A stretch of DNA of 64,000 bases from Maribrevibacterium harenarium (GCF_006385675.1 NZ_VFRR01000010.1:46647-110646); one strand, 5' to 3'; shown: positions 42,001 to 52,072, counted from the first letter of the stretch. Notes: generated by a model not told the origin, from the sequence alone. Numbers and translations: made by a program.

Positions 42001-43159
42001 TCGGCTGAGTTTTGTCGTTGGTGTGCTTACCATCGGCGTCAGCGCATCAGTGCTCGCCCATGAAAGCGGTGACACCAGCTCAGTCTTTTTGGGGCTTGGC
42101 GCTCAATCCCTGCAGTCCGATCAGGTATGGCCGGTCGATCGTCTCCCCGGTGTTTTGGAAGCTGGTAATAAGCGGGAAGATGAACATGGTGATGGGTTAG
42201 CCTATGTTGAAATCGGGGCGAATCTATTATGGGGCAAAACCCACCAGCTGCTCCTTAGTATCGGCACCCATGGGGAAGAAAACGAATGGGATGCGGAAGC
42301 CGCTTGGGTTGGTGGCGCGCTGGAGGACACCGGCAATTATCGCTATCGACTTGGTCGCCAAATGTTGCCTATTGGTGAACTCAATCGCCAAGAAATGCAT
42401 GGTTGGTCGATCGGTCTTGCTCCTCTTACCATGCGGGCGGTGTTAGGGGACAGTTTGCGAGCGGACGGTTTGGCCCTGACGGCAGGGCGCAATAGTTATA
42501 TTACCTTGGGAACATGGAAAGTCGATGCTTTCCCCGGCGCGCCGAATGATGCTCTAAATAGCGCCAGTATGACGGTGGGTTGGTGGAATGATAGCTGGGA
42601 TGCAAGCGTGTCGTTCGTATCCTTGGATGTAGATGGTCGAGCTTTGTCTACAGTGGATTCCAGTCGTCATACCCATACTTTGCCCAATTGTTCAGAAGTT
42701 AATGCCGAGCGAGTCTGTTTTGTTGGTCAAGCCAAAGTGGTTAATGGCGCCCTTTCCTATGAGGGGGAACGCACTTGGATTGGCACAGAAGTCTATTACA
42801 AGCAGGACAGTGGTTACTTGGACAGCATATACGGCACACCGGATTACCTGGGTGAGTTTGTAGGGGCTTGGCTTGAAGCGGGCTGGCAGTTGGCAGAGCG
42901 TTGGCAGCTGTGGGGACGCGTGGAGCATGGGGTAGCTGGACATACCTTGGTTGGCAGTAACGTTAACTTGATAACTGACCAAGTAGGCATCAGTCAGTCC
43001 GATTCCCCCTATCGTTCGGCGAATGTGGCGCTAAACTGGCGTCCTTGGACGGGGCATTTTTTCAGTATTGAGGGCGGTCGTTATACCTGGCTGAGGGATC
43101 AGTATGACGTATATTTACTACGTTATCAGTTTGTTTTTGACTATATGTTATCTAAATGA
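41972..43159 (+). CDS. Outer-membrane beta-barrel protein of the copper-type locus
   Basis: A 395-residue exported protein. The signal peptide ends SVLAHE. The mature sequence alternates strands throughout (YVEIGANLLWGKTHQLLLSI, YRYRLGRQMLPIGELNRQEM, SASMTVGWWNDSWDASVSFV) and ends LRYQFVFDYMLSK, suggesting a porin-like barrel of about 16 strands. It holds one disulfide-capable pair (LPNCSEVNAERVCFV). It overlaps the 3' end of the second di-haem gene by 29 bp and is probably translated by coupling, so the upstream TAA may reduce its expression. It could carry copper or a substrate across the outer membrane; that is inference from location. Confidence 0.8.
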   Translation: MNATRILLNSRLSFVVGVLTIGVSASVLAHESGDTSSVFLGLGAQSLQSDQVWPVDRLPGVLEAGNKREDEHGDGLAYVEIGANLLWGKTHQLLLSIGTHGEENEWDAEAAWVGGALEDTGNYRYRLGRQMLPIGELNRQEMHGWSIGLAPLTMRAVLGDSLRADGLALTAGRNSYITLGTWKVDAFPGAPNDALNSASMTVGWWNDSWDASVSFVSLDVDGRALSTVDSSRHTHTLPNCSEVNAERVCFVGQAKVVNGALSYEGERTWIGTEVYYKQDSGYLDSIYGTPDYLGEFVGAWLEAGWQLAERWQLWGRVEHGVAGHTLVGSNVNLITDQVGISQSDSPYRSANVALNWRPWTGHFFSIEGGRYTWLRDQYDVYLLRYQFVFDYMLSK

Positions 43160-43302
43160 AACCAATCCCCCCGATGATGTTCTAAACCAAGGTCTGTTTG
43201 CCAACGTGGGTCACTGGTCTCCCTTTGACCCGCAAGGTATGATGGGCGTCCAACAACGATGAGCGGAACAATAAGCGTGCAACACGCAACGGGAGGGGAG
43301 AG

Positions 43303-43911
43303 ATGACAGCAACAAACCAGCATTTCATACTCGCATACGGCAGTTTGATTAGCAGCGAAAGCCGCGCCAAAACTGGGGAAACTGGACAAGTCTGGCCAGT
43401 GAAACTCCACGGCTTTGAGCGTCACTGGGCGGTGGTGGACCCAGATATGGATATGAGTACGGTGGCGATTCAAAAGTCTGAAAATGCCGCCTGTAATGGT
43501 ATCTTGGTGGCCGTGGCGGAAGATCAAATTGCTCTATTTGACGAACGTGAAATCGGTTATCAGCGTTCGCAGGTGCTACCGGAGCAGTTGACGGCCTACT
43601 TAGATGAGCCCCTACCAGAAGGCACCTATTGGGTTTATCACACTGAAGAAATTAAGCACCCAGAGGACGCCTGCCCGATTGTGCTTAGCTACGTGGATGT
43701 GATCTTGTCGGGTTGTCTAGAGCATGGTGATGCCTTTGCCTTGGACTTTTTAGCCTTAACCAAAGGTTGGCAGAGCCCCTTGATCAATGACCGTCCACAA
43801 CCACGTTACCCACGTGCACAGCCTGAGCTGCCTACTGAGCGTCTGAACCGTTTATTGGCACCGGTGTGTACTTTATCTAACAAAGAGTTAGCCATTACCT
43901 ATGACGCTTAA
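43303..43911 (+). CDS. Gamma-glutamylcyclotransferase-fold protein
   Basis: A 202-residue protein. The opening FILAYGSLISSESRAKTG is the YGSL substrate-binding loop of the gamma-glutamylcyclotransferase superfamily, followed by VWPVKLHGFERHWAVV. NAACNGILVAVAEDQIALFD and DEREIGYQRSQV resemble the later strands, with the Glu in DERE a candidate catalytic residue. Natural substrate unknown. It has a strong ribosome site (GGGAGGGGAGAG) and overlaps rsmC by 11 bp. Confidence 0.8.
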   Translation: MTATNQHFILAYGSLISSESRAKTGETGQVWPVKLHGFERHWAVVDPDMDMSTVAIQKSENAACNGILVAVAEDQIALFDEREIGYQRSQVLPEQLTAYLDEPLPEGTYWVYHTEEIKHPEDACPIVLSYVDVILSGCLEHGDAFALDFLALTKGWQSPLINDRPQPRYPRAQPELPTERLNRLLAPVCTLSNKELAITYDA

Positions 43912-44959
43912 CCCCCCAAGCTTGCTGCTTGAACGCAATGCCGCGCAGTTGCGCGGCAAAGTTTTATTTGCCAACCCTGAAGACAGTTTTCCTACCTTAT
44001 TAAGTCAGGAAGCTGATGTTTATGCTTGGGCTCAGTCTTATACGGTCTTTTCCCAACTAGGAACTGGTTTAGCAGAAGCAAAACGCCACTTCGGCGCTAG
44101 CTTAGAGGGCAAAGACTGGCAAGATTTCGATCATCTGGTGATCTATCAACCTAAAGCGAAAGAGTTACTAGGTTATCTTCTGGCGGTGGCTTTACCGCGG
44201 TTGAAGCCCGGTGCCCAAGTGTGGTTAGTGGGTGACAACAAAAGTGGTGTGAAGTCTACGGTGAAAAAACTGCCAAGCTACATTGTGGATGTGACTAAGT
44301 TCGAAGGGGCGAAGCACTGCCTGTTGTTTAATGGGCGCTTGGAAGGCTCAGCACCCGAATTTGTATTCGACGACTGGATTACGTCTTGGCAACAAGAAGT
44401 CGCTGGTCAAAGTTTCACGCTTTGTAGTTTGCCGGGGGTTTTTGGTCACGGTAAATTGGACAAAGGCACCGAGATTCTACTACAGCAATTGCAACAACAC
44501 CGCTTTATGAGCACCGTGTCCGATGCGCGTATTCTGGATTTCGGTTGTGGTGATGGCATCATCAGCATGTGGTTGCACCAGAAAACCGGTGCCAAGCTCA
44601 CCGCATTGGATGATTCTGCTTTGGCCCTCAAAGCCACCGAGCTAACGTTTGCGGCGAATGGTTGTGAGGAGTCCGTGACTTGCCTCGCCTCCAATGGCCT
44701 ACAAAATGTGAAAGGGCGTTTCAATTACGTGGTGACCAATCCCCCCTTCCATACGGGCATCAATACGGATTATTCCATTGCGGAACAGTTCTTCGCCGGG
44801 GTGAAGCAGCATCTGACCTTAAATGGCGAGTTGTTTGTGGTGGCTAATGACTTCTTGCGTTACGCTCCTTGTATTGATGCCGCCCTTGGTAAGCACACTC
44901 AACTCCATCGGGGCAGTGGCTTCGCGGTTTACCACGCAAGACAACAGCGACCCTCTTAA
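43901..44959 (+). CDS. rsmC: 16S rRNA (guanine-1207-N2)-methyltransferase
   Basis: A 352-residue two-domain methyltransferase. The N-terminal half is the degenerate domain (ERNAAQLRGKVLFANPEDSF). The C-terminal half binds S-adenosylmethionine through ARILDFGCGDGIISMWLHQK near residue 208, and has the catalytic VVTNPPFHTGI near residue 277, the NPPF motif of guanine-N2 methyltransferases. RsmC modifies G1207 of 16S rRNA in the 30S subunit. RlmG is the closest alternative; length (E. coli RsmC 343) favours RsmC. Confidence 0.88.
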   Translation: MTLNPPSLLLERNAAQLRGKVLFANPEDSFPTLLSQEADVYAWAQSYTVFSQLGTGLAEAKRHFGASLEGKDWQDFDHLVIYQPKAKELLGYLLAVALPRLKPGAQVWLVGDNKSGVKSTVKKLPSYIVDVTKFEGAKHCLLFNGRLEGSAPEFVFDDWITSWQQEVAGQSFTLCSLPGVFGHGKLDKGTEILLQQLQQHRFMSTVSDARILDFGCGDGIISMWLHQKTGAKLTALDDSALALKATELTFAANGCEESVTCLASNGLQNVKGRFNYVVTNPPFHTGINTDYSIAEQFFAGVKQHLTLNGELFVVANDFLRYAPCIDAALGKHTQLHRGSGFAVYHARQQRPS

Positions 44960-44980
44960 GTCGCTGTTGCGAGCACGCGT

Positions 44981-45850
44981 TTACTGCTTTTGATCGAAGT
45001 CCTTGATTAACACCGAGGTGTCTTGTCTGCCTCGACCTTGTTCGATTAACCCCTGATAAGCCTGATCAACTTGGGCGGTTAGCGGTAATTTGATCCCCAT
45101 CTTCTCGGCTTGGGCAAGGGCGATCCCTAGGTCTTTGTGCATCCATTCAATAGCGAAGCCAAAGTCGAATTCGTCCTTGGCCATGGTGTTACCGCGGTTT
45201 TCAAGCTGCCAAGAGCCGGCGGCACCGACCTTGAGGGTATCCACTAGGGTGGCAATATCTAGCCCAGCTTTTTGTGCGAAGCGAATGCCTTCAGACAATC
45301 CAGACAGAATCCCAGTAATCAGGATTTGATTCACCATCTTGGCGATTTGCCCAGCGCCAACATCGCCCATGCGAGTAGTGCATTTGGCGTAGCAGTCTAA
45401 AATGGGTTGGGCCCGATCAATCAGAGCTTGATCGCCACCAATCATCACCGTTAGTACGCCATTTACCGCCCCCGCTTGCCCGCCCGACACAGGCGCATCG
45501 AGAAAATAGCAACCGGCCTGTAGCGCAGCTTGATAAAGCTCTTGGGCGACTTCTGCTGAGGCGGTGGTGTGATCAATAAATAAGGTGCCGGGTTTTGCTG
45601 CTGCAATAATGCCATCGGCACCAAGATAGAGCGCCCGTAGATCGTTATCATTGCCCACACAGGTGAGCACGACTTCTTGATTAACACTGGCTTCGGTCGG
45701 TGTCGCAGCAAGGGCACCGGAATATTCCTGGCACCAAGCCTCGGCTTTGCTGGTAGTGCGATTATAAACGGTGACACTGTGGCCGGCGTTGGCTAAATGC
45801 CCTGCCATGGGGTAGCCCATGGTTCCTAAACCTAAAAAGCTGACTTGCAT
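44981..45850 (-). CDS. 3-hydroxyisobutyrate-dehydrogenase-family oxidoreductase
   Basis: A 289-residue NAD(P)-dependent beta-hydroxyacid dehydrogenase. The N-terminal Rossmann fold has FLGLGTMGYPMAGHLANAGH at residues 5-24. The substrate-binding motif DAPVSGGQAGAVNG lies near residue 118 and the catalytic Lys in GQIAKMVNQILI near 167. Candidates include tartronate semialdehyde reductase (GarR/GlxR) and 3-hydroxyisobutyrate dehydrogenase; no neighbour decides. It appears monocistronic. Confidence 0.87.
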   Translation of the reverse strand: MQVSFLGLGTMGYPMAGHLANAGHSVTVYNRTTSKAEAWCQEYSGALAATPTEASVNQEVVLTCVGNDNDLRALYLGADGIIAAAKPGTLFIDHTTASAEVAQELYQAALQAGCYFLDAPVSGGQAGAVNGVLTVMIGGDQALIDRAQPILDCYAKCTTRMGDVGAGQIAKMVNQILITGILSGLSEGIRFAQKAGLDIATLVDTLKVGAAGSWQLENRGNTMAKDEFDFGFAIEWMHKDLGIALAQAEKMGIKLPLTAQVDQAYQGLIEQGRGRQDTSVLIKDFDQKQ

Positions 45851-45986
45851 TGCTTCATCCTCGCTGGTGGCTGATAGAGCAAGGGTAAGGGATTTTAAAC
45901 GGCAGGTGTATCCACACTTTCGTTAAAAGGCAGGCATACAGATGTGAATGGCAGAAGCGAGCAACGTCTCACTTCTGCCTCGATTA

Positions 45987-46610
45987 TCACACTAGTAACT
46001 TACGCACGATGGGGGCTAGCTCTTTAGCAAGAGCTTGGTTGCCATTAACATCGAGATGCACACCGTCAATTTCGGAGGGTTGCAGAATCCCGGCTGAGTT
46101 GAGAAATTCCACATCATTGGCGAATGCCATATTTTGGAAGTGCTGATGGAAATATTGGGATTTCTCGACAGCGCCAGAGAAAGTTTCCGCCCGCTCACCG
46201 GTGGGGGAGGTGATGTTGGGTGGCGCGACGACGATGATTTTGGGGCTTGGGAAGCCTGGCTCCAGCTTCATTCGAGCGCGATGAATAATTTGCTCGACCC
46301 CTTTGGCCGCCTCGAAGGCACCGACGTTGAAGTAACGTTTTAGGTCATTGGTACCGAGCATAATGATCAACACATGCACTGGGCCGAAGGTTTCCAAAGC
46401 AGCTTGGATGTAAGCCAAACCGTTGCGCCCTTCATGGAATGGGTCTTCCCAAATCGTCGTACGACCGGGTAAACCATAGTTGATTACTTGGTGAGTGCCA
46501 CCTAGTTCTTCTTGTAGCAGAGTTGGCCAACGTACACCGACCGCATAACGTCCTCCATTGGGAACACTGCCCCAAGTGAGAGAATCCCCGTAACAAAGAA
46601 TCGTCGCCAT
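45987..46610 (-). CDS. SGNH/GDSL-family hydrolase
   Basis: A 207-residue esterase-type enzyme. TILCYGDSLTWGS at the N terminus holds the nucleophilic Ser (block I). GLPGRT is block II, IIMLGTNDLKRYF near 82 is block III with Asn, and DGVHLDVNGNQALAK near 180 has the catalytic Asp and His. There is no signal peptide, so it is cytoplasmic. I start at 46610, which has AGGAG six bases upstream; an ATG two codons earlier sits on top of the ribosome site. Similar to the arylesterase-type hydrolases of aryl or acyl esters. Confidence 0.9.
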   Translation of the reverse strand: MATILCYGDSLTWGSVPNGGRYAVGVRWPTLLQEELGGTHQVINYGLPGRTTIWEDPFHEGRNGLAYIQAALETFGPVHVLIIMLGTNDLKRYFNVGAFEAAKGVEQIIHRARMKLEPGFPSPKIIVVAPPNITSPTGERAETFSGAVEKSQYFHQHFQNMAFANDVEFLNSAGILQPSEIDGVHLDVNGNQALAKELAPIVRKLLV

Positions 46611-46727
46611 CTTCATCTCCTTTTTGGCATAGAGGGTACGAGTGTAGTGGTTTACCCCCGTCTATGCGTATAGTTAACTCCGTAAAACATGACAAAAACA
46701 GGGCAAATTTTTGTTTGCCGGTAAAAA

Positions 46728-46757
46728 AAGCCCCTAAGGTTTTCACATTAGGGGCTT
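46728..46757 (-). terminator. Rho-independent terminator of the chemoreceptor gene
   Basis: AAGCCCCTAA (46728-46737) and TTAGGGGCTT (46748-46757). Read leftwards it is followed by seven T residues, so it ends the 46777-48768 transcript. Confidence 0.9.
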
Positions 46758-46776
46758 GGATTGTCTTGCTCAAGCT

Positions 46777-48768
46777 TTATTTGAGTGCATTCAAACGTTG
46801 GGCGATAGCGTCGATCTCTTCGCTCATCTGCCGTAGCTGGTTTGAGTCTTCCGCATTACTGCTGGTCAAATCTTGTAAACGGGCGACAAATTGGCTCAAG
46901 TCATTGGAGACTTTTTGCTGTTCTTTGGCTGCTGTTGCAATCTGCATCGCTTGGTCGGTGATCTGCGAGAAGGCCTCGACCACTTGCTGTAAGTGAGTTG
47001 ACGTTGATTCTGCCGAAGCCACTGCGCGGTGGGTTTCACCATGACCATGTTCCATGGCGCTAACAGAGTCTTTTGACGCAACTTGTAGGCGATTCAAAAC
47101 GGATTCGATTTCTACCGCAGAGCTCTCGCTCTTGGCTGCAAGGTTACGTACCTCGTCAGCAACGACTGCAAATCCTCGACCAGTCTCTCCTGCACGGGCG
47201 GCTTCAATAGCTGCGTTCAGTGCCAATAGGTTAGTTTGCTCGGCGATATCGCGAATCACGCTTAACATGCTGTTCGCTTCACGGCTGTCGGCATCCAATT
47301 TGATGATACTTTGTTGGGCTTTGGACATGGCATCGGTGAGGCTACGCATGGTACGAATCACCTCGTCCATTTCTTTGCCGCTGCGCAAGACATCTTGGTG
47401 GATGCGTTCTACTGTGCTTTTAGTCTCTTCCGCGTACATGGCTACATCGTGGGATGTGGCGCCAAACTCTTCCGTAGCAGCAGCAAGGGTATGGTTTTCA
47501 TCGTTCAGGCTGTTGGCTTTGCTGAGGAAACTACCGCTAAAGGCATTCAAACGTCCCGCATCTCTAACCAAACGTTCGGATTCGTTATGGATTTGCTCCA
47601 ATAGGCTCTTCAGCTTGCCGCCATAGGCGTTGACGGCTTGGCGTAGCTGACCAATTTCATTCAGAGTTCCGACTTCTAAGTCTTTGGTACTGCCGCCTGC
47701 AACCAATTCATTAATTTGATCTGTGGTGTGCTGGACTTTATTAAGCAAGCTACGTAAGAAAGAAAGGGCAATGAGACCCACCACAATGAGCAGGGCACCG
47801 ATAGCGATTAACAAAAACAGCCCCATATCATTCGCTGCCGCCGTCATAACGCCTTTGGGCACCACGAGACCGATTACCCAGCCGGTCTCCGGTTGTTTAA
47901 ATAAATCCACATAGGCAGATTCGCCCAAAATGCCGTCATTGCTAATCTCAATCAGAGTGGAAGACTGTAATTTCTTGCTGGCTGCGATGGCTTCTTTCAA
48001 CCATGGTGCCTGTTGTACCAGCTCATCAGCCGTTAGCATGGAATCGTCTGATTTCACAATTTTGACGCTGCCAGTGGGGAAACTGAGCATCTGTCCCATA
48101 TTGTCGATTGCAAATACGTAACCGTTGTTATCCGCCCCATAACGGCTAAAAACTTTGGTAATACCGTCGAGCATCATGTCTACGGTAGCGACACCGGTGA
48201 ATTTGTTATTTGGTTTGATTGGTACGGTACAGGTCACCATGGGCGTTTTAGAAAACGGATCTATGTAGGCTTCTGACCAAGCACATTGATCAACGGGCGT
48301 TTTCTTTCCGACTTGATACCAGCCCTCTCCATGGTAACCGCCCCCATTCGGGTCGTTGTAGTCATCTAGGTAGTCGATGCCGTTGTCGCCACGAGCCCAG
48401 AAAAAACTACGACGCTCAACCCCTTGGGTAAATGCATTGGGCTCAGGCCAGATGCCACCACCGGCAATGGCCGTATCACCATGATTGTCCACAATGCTGG
48501 GGAAGAGTTTTTTGAATAGCGCTTCGTCTTTCGGTAGGTTTTCCGTCGCTAGGGCAAGCGTGCTAGTCAGTAGTTGAATTTCTTCAAACTTCGCGCTCAA
48601 TAGGTCATTCAAACCTGTCTGATTGACCGCGATTTGGGTCTGACGTTCTGCAATCAGATCAGGTTTTACTTTCCCTTCGATCACTGCAACGATAGCCAAT
48701 ACGGCTAGTACCAATATGGCAACAAAGCCGACACTGATCTTTTGACGAATCATCAATGCAGGTTTCAT
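46777..48768 (-). CDS. Methyl-accepting chemotaxis protein with Cache sensor
   Basis: A 663-residue chemoreceptor. Residues 12-32 and about 316-340 are transmembrane. Between them is a periplasmic double-Cache-like domain ([50 protein letters not shown]). A short HAMP-like linker follows, then the signalling coiled coil with the highly conserved hairpin tip ([20 protein letters not shown]) near residue 500. No C-terminal CheR pentapeptide is visible. It senses an unknown small molecule; the amino-acid-type Cache motif with Arg is not obvious. Confidence 0.93.
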   Translation of the reverse strand: MKPALMIRQKISVGFVAILVLAVLAIVAVIEGKVKPDLIAERQTQIAVNQTGLNDLLSAKFEEIQLLTSTLALATENLPKDEALFKKLFPSIVDNHGDTAIAGGGIWPEPNAFTQGVERRSFFWARGDNGIDYLDDYNDPNGGGYHGEGWYQVGKKTPVDQCAWSEAYIDPFSKTPMVTCTVPIKPNNKFTGVATVDMMLDGITKVFSRYGADNNGYVFAIDNMGQMLSFPTGSVKIVKSDDSMLTADELVQQAPWLKEAIAASKKLQSSTLIEISNDGILGESAYVDLFKQPETGWVIGLVVPKGVMTAAANDMGLFLLIAIGALLIVVGLIALSFLRSLLNKVQHTTDQINELVAGGSTKDLEVGTLNEIGQLRQAVNAYGGKLKSLLEQIHNESERLVRDAGRLNAFSGSFLSKANSLNDENHTLAAATEEFGATSHDVAMYAEETKSTVERIHQDVLRSGKEMDEVIRTMRSLTDAMSKAQQSIIKLDADSREANSMLSVIRDIAEQTNLLALNAAIEAARAGETGRGFAVVADEVRNLAAKSESSAVEIESVLNRLQVASKDSVSAMEHGHGETHRAVASAESTSTHLQQVVEAFSQITDQAMQIATAAKEQQKVSNDLSQFVARLQDLTSSNAEDSNQLRQMSEEIDAIAQRLNALK

Positions 48769-48895
48769 AACATGCTCCTTGTGCTCAATTTATGTCGAGT
48801 TTGGAGTTAATGTGCCTGATTGATGTCGCAAAAGCTATATTTCACTGACGAAAAGCAGCACTTTGCAGCTAAACGGCGCAAATCCTTACTTTGGT

Positions 48896-49738
48896 TTACA
48901 TAAACTGGTCGGGCACGCTAATCCCCAGCTCCTTTTCTGCTGCTCTGACAATGGACTCATCCAACGTTGGCGGCGCCAGATCAACCCCTTCAGCCAAAGC
49001 ATGGTAAACCGTTTTGAGTACTTCTATGCGGGCAAACCATTTGCGGTTGCCGGGGATGATATGCCACGGATTACTCACGGTTGAGGTGTGGCGGAACATG
49101 TCGTTGGTAGCAACCACGTAGTCATCCCATTTGTCCCGATTGCGAATATCTTCATGGGTGAGTTTCCAGTGCTTCGCGGGGTTGTGAAGACGCTCGGTGA
49201 AGCGTTTGAGTTGTTCTTCTTTGCTGATGTGCATAAAGACTTTGACGATACGCACCCCATCGTCGGTCAGCATCCGTTCCCATTCGTTGATCTCTTGGTA
49301 TGCGCGCTGCCATTGTTGTTCCGAAGCAAAGCCCTCGATACGCTCTACCAATACCCGCTCGTACCAAGAACGGTCAAAAATCGAAATAGTACCCGGAATC
49401 GGCAAGCGCTGTTGGAAACGGTACAAATAGTGGCGGCCTTGCTCTTCTGCGGTGGGGGCACTGATAGGGTGAACCTTGTAGCCACGAGGATCAAGCTTTT
49501 CACTCAAACGGCGAATAGCGCCCCCTTTACCAGCTGCGTCCCAGCCTTGGAAAACTAAGATGGCACGGCGATTTTGATGGAAGTAGGCCTGCTGTACCTC
49601 AAGTATGGCATTCTGCCACTTCTTCAGCTTTTTCAAATAACTGGCTTTACTCTTCAGTTGAAAGTCAGCGTGATCGAGCTGCATTTGCTCAAGATACGGT
49701 GGTTCCGATTGCAAAATAATATCGCTGGGTTGATACAT
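48896..49738 (-). CDS. Polyphosphate kinase 2 family protein
   Basis: A 280-residue PPK2-family phosphotransferase moving phosphate between polyphosphate and nucleotides. Walker A is FQGWDAAGKGGAIRRL with Gly65-Lys; the DPRGYKVHPI region follows, then IFDRSWYERVLVERIEGFA near residue 123 with Walker B and lid Arg residues. KRFTERLHNPAKHWKLTHED is also typical. The single-domain size suggests class I or III PPK2, using ADP or AMP. Monocistronic. Confidence 0.9.
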   Translation of the reverse strand: MYQPSDIILQSEPPYLEQMQLDHADFQLKSKASYLKKLKKWQNAILEVQQAYFHQNRRAILVFQGWDAAGKGGAIRRLSEKLDPRGYKVHPISAPTAEEQGRHYLYRFQQRLPIPGTISIFDRSWYERVLVERIEGFASEQQWQRAYQEINEWERMLTDDGVRIVKVFMHISKEEQLKRFTERLHNPAKHWKLTHEDIRNRDKWDDYVVATNDMFRHTSTVSNPWHIIPGNRKWFARIEVLKTVYHALAEGVDLAPPTLDESIVRAAEKELGISVPDQFM

Positions 49739-49835
49739 GCCCGAGTCTCCGTACTGTAAAAATGAACATAATAACCTTATTTTTCAGGGCAAATGGGGTA
49801 AATATCGCCAAGTACTGACTTCACACCAGAGGGGC

Positions 49836-51014
49836 TTAGTTCGTTAGTAAAGTTTCCCAGGCTGCGCCCAACGCCAGTAACTCCGCATCCTTTTTGCCTA
49901 CGGCGGTAAGCAGTAAGCCAACGCCAGGGTGACTGATAAGCGGTAGCGACAAACTACAACCATCCAATACATTGGCGAGGCTGGTATTGCGTAGGCACAG
50001 TAGGTTGAGGCGGTCGAAATCTTCGTCACGGGAAACCTGCTCGAAGCGTGGTGGCAGGCAGGCGACGGTAGGCAATAGTAGGATGGTATTGGCTTGGGTC
50101 TCTGTATAGGAATGGATCCATGCCAAACGATCCTGCTGGGTTTGGGCAAATTCCTCTGGACTCACGCTAGCTGCCCGAGCGATGCGTCGGCGTACTCGTG
50201 GATCAAGTTGTTCCGAATTTAAGTCGAACAACGGCGCGAAGTGTCTGGCGCTTTCGACGGCGGCAAACTGCCAGACAGGTAATTTCTTATAGTGCTCCAG
50301 TATGGCCAGTGGTCGCTCTTGGATTTCTACCCCCTGTTGTTTCAGGGTCTCGATGGCTTGCCAAAAACCAGTGGCTACTGCCTCGTCCAATTGGTCTAAG
50401 CCGAAATTGCTCGGCACCACAAATTCTAAGTCGTTTAGCTGCCCAGCGGTTTGATTCGACCCACTTAGTACCCGCCATAGCTGTTCGCAGGTGGCTACGT
50501 CTTTCGCCATGGGACCGATGCTGTCTAAGCTAGTTGAAAGGGGAACACAGCCCTGGCTGGGGACACTTTCTTGAGTCGGCTTAAAGCCAACTAAACCACA
50601 AAATGCGGCGGGGATACGTAGTGACCCCCCGGTGTCGGTGCCCAATGCTGCATCAGCCAGTCCAGTTGCTACTGCTACCGCGCCACCACTGGTGGAGCCC
50701 CCGGGAATGCGGTCGGGGAAGAGGGGGTTTGCCGGTGTGCCAAAGTGGGGGTTCAACCCTAGTCCAGAATAGGCTAGCTCGGTCATATTGGTATGCCCTA
50801 TTAGCTCCGCTCCAGCGGCTCTTAGCCTTGCTACCGCCTCGGCATCTTGCTTGGCGGGTGTATGACCTAAGAGCAATGAACCGGCCCGAGTGTGATAGCC
50901 TGCCACATCCAAATTGTCTTTGACGGCCACTGTTACGCCAGACAAGGCTCCCTGCTGCGGGCTTTGTTCGGCAAATCGCTCGGTGAAAATAGGGTCATGA
51001 TGAGGCGTTGACAT
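49836..51014 (-). CDS. Amidase-signature-family hydrolase
   Basis: A 392-residue amidase with catalytic Lys in VAVKDNLDVAGYHT near residue 32, cis-Ser in IPGGSTSGGAVAVA near 105, and nucleophilic Ser in LGTDTGGSLRIPAAF near 130. It differs from the 25574-26755 amidase in having the standard GSTSGG run. No partner gene identifies its substrate. It has its own transcription unit between the PPK2 and qorB-like genes. Confidence 0.87.
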   Translation of the reverse strand: MSTPHHDPIFTERFAEQSPQQGALSGVTVAVKDNLDVAGYHTRAGSLLLGHTPAKQDAEAVARLRAAGAELIGHTNMTELAYSGLGLNPHFGTPANPLFPDRIPGGSTSGGAVAVATGLADAALGTDTGGSLRIPAAFCGLVGFKPTQESVPSQGCVPLSTSLDSIGPMAKDVATCEQLWRVLSGSNQTAGQLNDLEFVVPSNFGLDQLDEAVATGFWQAIETLKQQGVEIQERPLAILEHYKKLPVWQFAAVESARHFAPLFDLNSEQLDPRVRRRIARAASVSPEEFAQTQQDRLAWIHSYTETQANTILLLPTVACLPPRFEQVSRDEDFDRLNLLCLRNTSLANVLDGCSLSLPLISHPGVGLLLTAVGKKDAELLALGAAWETLLTN

Positions 51015-51074
51015 AGGGCATCCATGGGTTGGCTTAGGGATAAAGCCAGTATGCCACGGCTACAACCAAGAAAA

Positions 51075-51100
51075 ACAGGGTCTGTGTTGGCAGACCCTGT
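51075..51100 (-). terminator. Rho-independent terminator of the qorB-like gene
   Basis: ACAGGGTCTG (51075-51084), loop TGTTGG, CAGACCCTGT (51091-51100). Read leftwards it is followed by a T-run. Confidence 0.88.
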
Positions 51101-51154
51101 TGTCTTGTTACCAAAATGTTGGTCAGTAGGGGAGAGGCCTGACCGACTGTCGTG

Positions 51155-52012
51155 TTACTGGGCTAGTGCCGCTTTGATACTGTCTTGAATTGGCGTGGTT
51201 GGGCGACCAATCAGTGTTGACAAGGTGCGACTATCGTCAAATAGACCACCTTGGCTGGCACCTACATCGGAGTCTGCCAACAGCGCGGCAAAGCCTTCTG
51301 GCAAGCCAACTTGCACTAGAATCTTGGTGTATTCCTCTGCTGGCAGGTCTTGGTAGACCACGGGTTTACCAGCAGCTTGCGCAATGTATTGAGCGTATTC
51401 TGCCAAGGTGAACGCCGTGTCCCCAGCCAATTCGTAAACTTTGCCTGCATGACCGTCAGTTGCGACTACAACGGCAGCCGCTTCGGCATAGTCTTTACGG
51501 CTAGCGGTGGCGTATTTGCCATCTTTGGCGGAGCCTAAAACAGCACCATGCTCCAGAGCCATACCAACACCCATGGTGTAGTTTTCTGAATACCAGCCAT
51601 TACGCAAGATCACATGGGCAACGCCTGATTCCGCCAAAGCTTGTTCTGTCGCTTTGTGCTCTTCGGCTAAACCAAGTGGCGAGCTGTCCGCATGTAAGAT
51701 ACTGGTGTAAGCAATTAGCGCTACGCCAGCTTGTTTCGCCGCGTTAATTACGTTTTGGTGTTGTACTGCGCGCTGACCCACTTCACTGGAGGATACCAGT
51801 ACTAAACGCTCGATGCCGGCTAATGCGGTTTCAAGCACGCTAGGTTGAGTGTAATCAAAGTGACGCACCACAATGCCTTGTGCCGCCAAATCCGCTGCTT
51901 TTTCTGGGCTGCGAACGCCGGCAACGATCTGATCTGCTGCCACGCCGCGCTCTAATAGGCTAGCGATAATAAGTTGACCTAATTGACCGGTTGCACCTGT
52001 TACTAAAATCAT
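51155..52012 (-). CDS. qorB: NmrA-like NAD(P)H:quinone oxidoreductase
   Basis: A 285-residue atypical short-chain dehydrogenase of the QorB/YtfG group. MILVTGATGQLGQLIIASLL gives the NADPH-binding GxxGxxG motif. Residues such as LILVSSSEVGQR and RNGWYSENYTMG fit this family, which reduces quinones. AAGGAG lies upstream of ATG 52012; the longer open frame to 52129 crosses the operator region and is not used. Divergent from an HxlR-family gene exactly as qorB is from ytfH in enterobacteria. Confidence 0.85.
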   Translation of the reverse strand: MILVTGATGQLGQLIIASLLERGVAADQIVAGVRSPEKAADLAAQGIVVRHFDYTQPSVLETALAGIERLVLVSSSEVGQRAVQHQNVINAAKQAGVALIAYTSILHADSSPLGLAEEHKATEQALAESGVAHVILRNGWYSENYTMGVGMALEHGAVLGSAKDGKYATASRKDYAEAAAVVVATDGHAGKVYELAGDTAFTLAEYAQYIAQAAGKPVVYQDLPAEEYTKILVQVGLPEGFAALLADSDVGASQGGLFDDSRTLSTLIGRPTTPIQDSIKAALAQ

Positions 52013-52072
52013 GCTGTTCTCCTTACGAGTAAAAATATGTTTTGCATTCGATGGGCATAAGGTAAACTCAAC

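Noticed and set aside
45950..45979. GGCAGAAG/CTTCTGCC hairpin after the GDSL hydrolase gene.
   Set aside because: Good stem but no T-run on the leftward strand; possible weak terminator, not firm enough to list.
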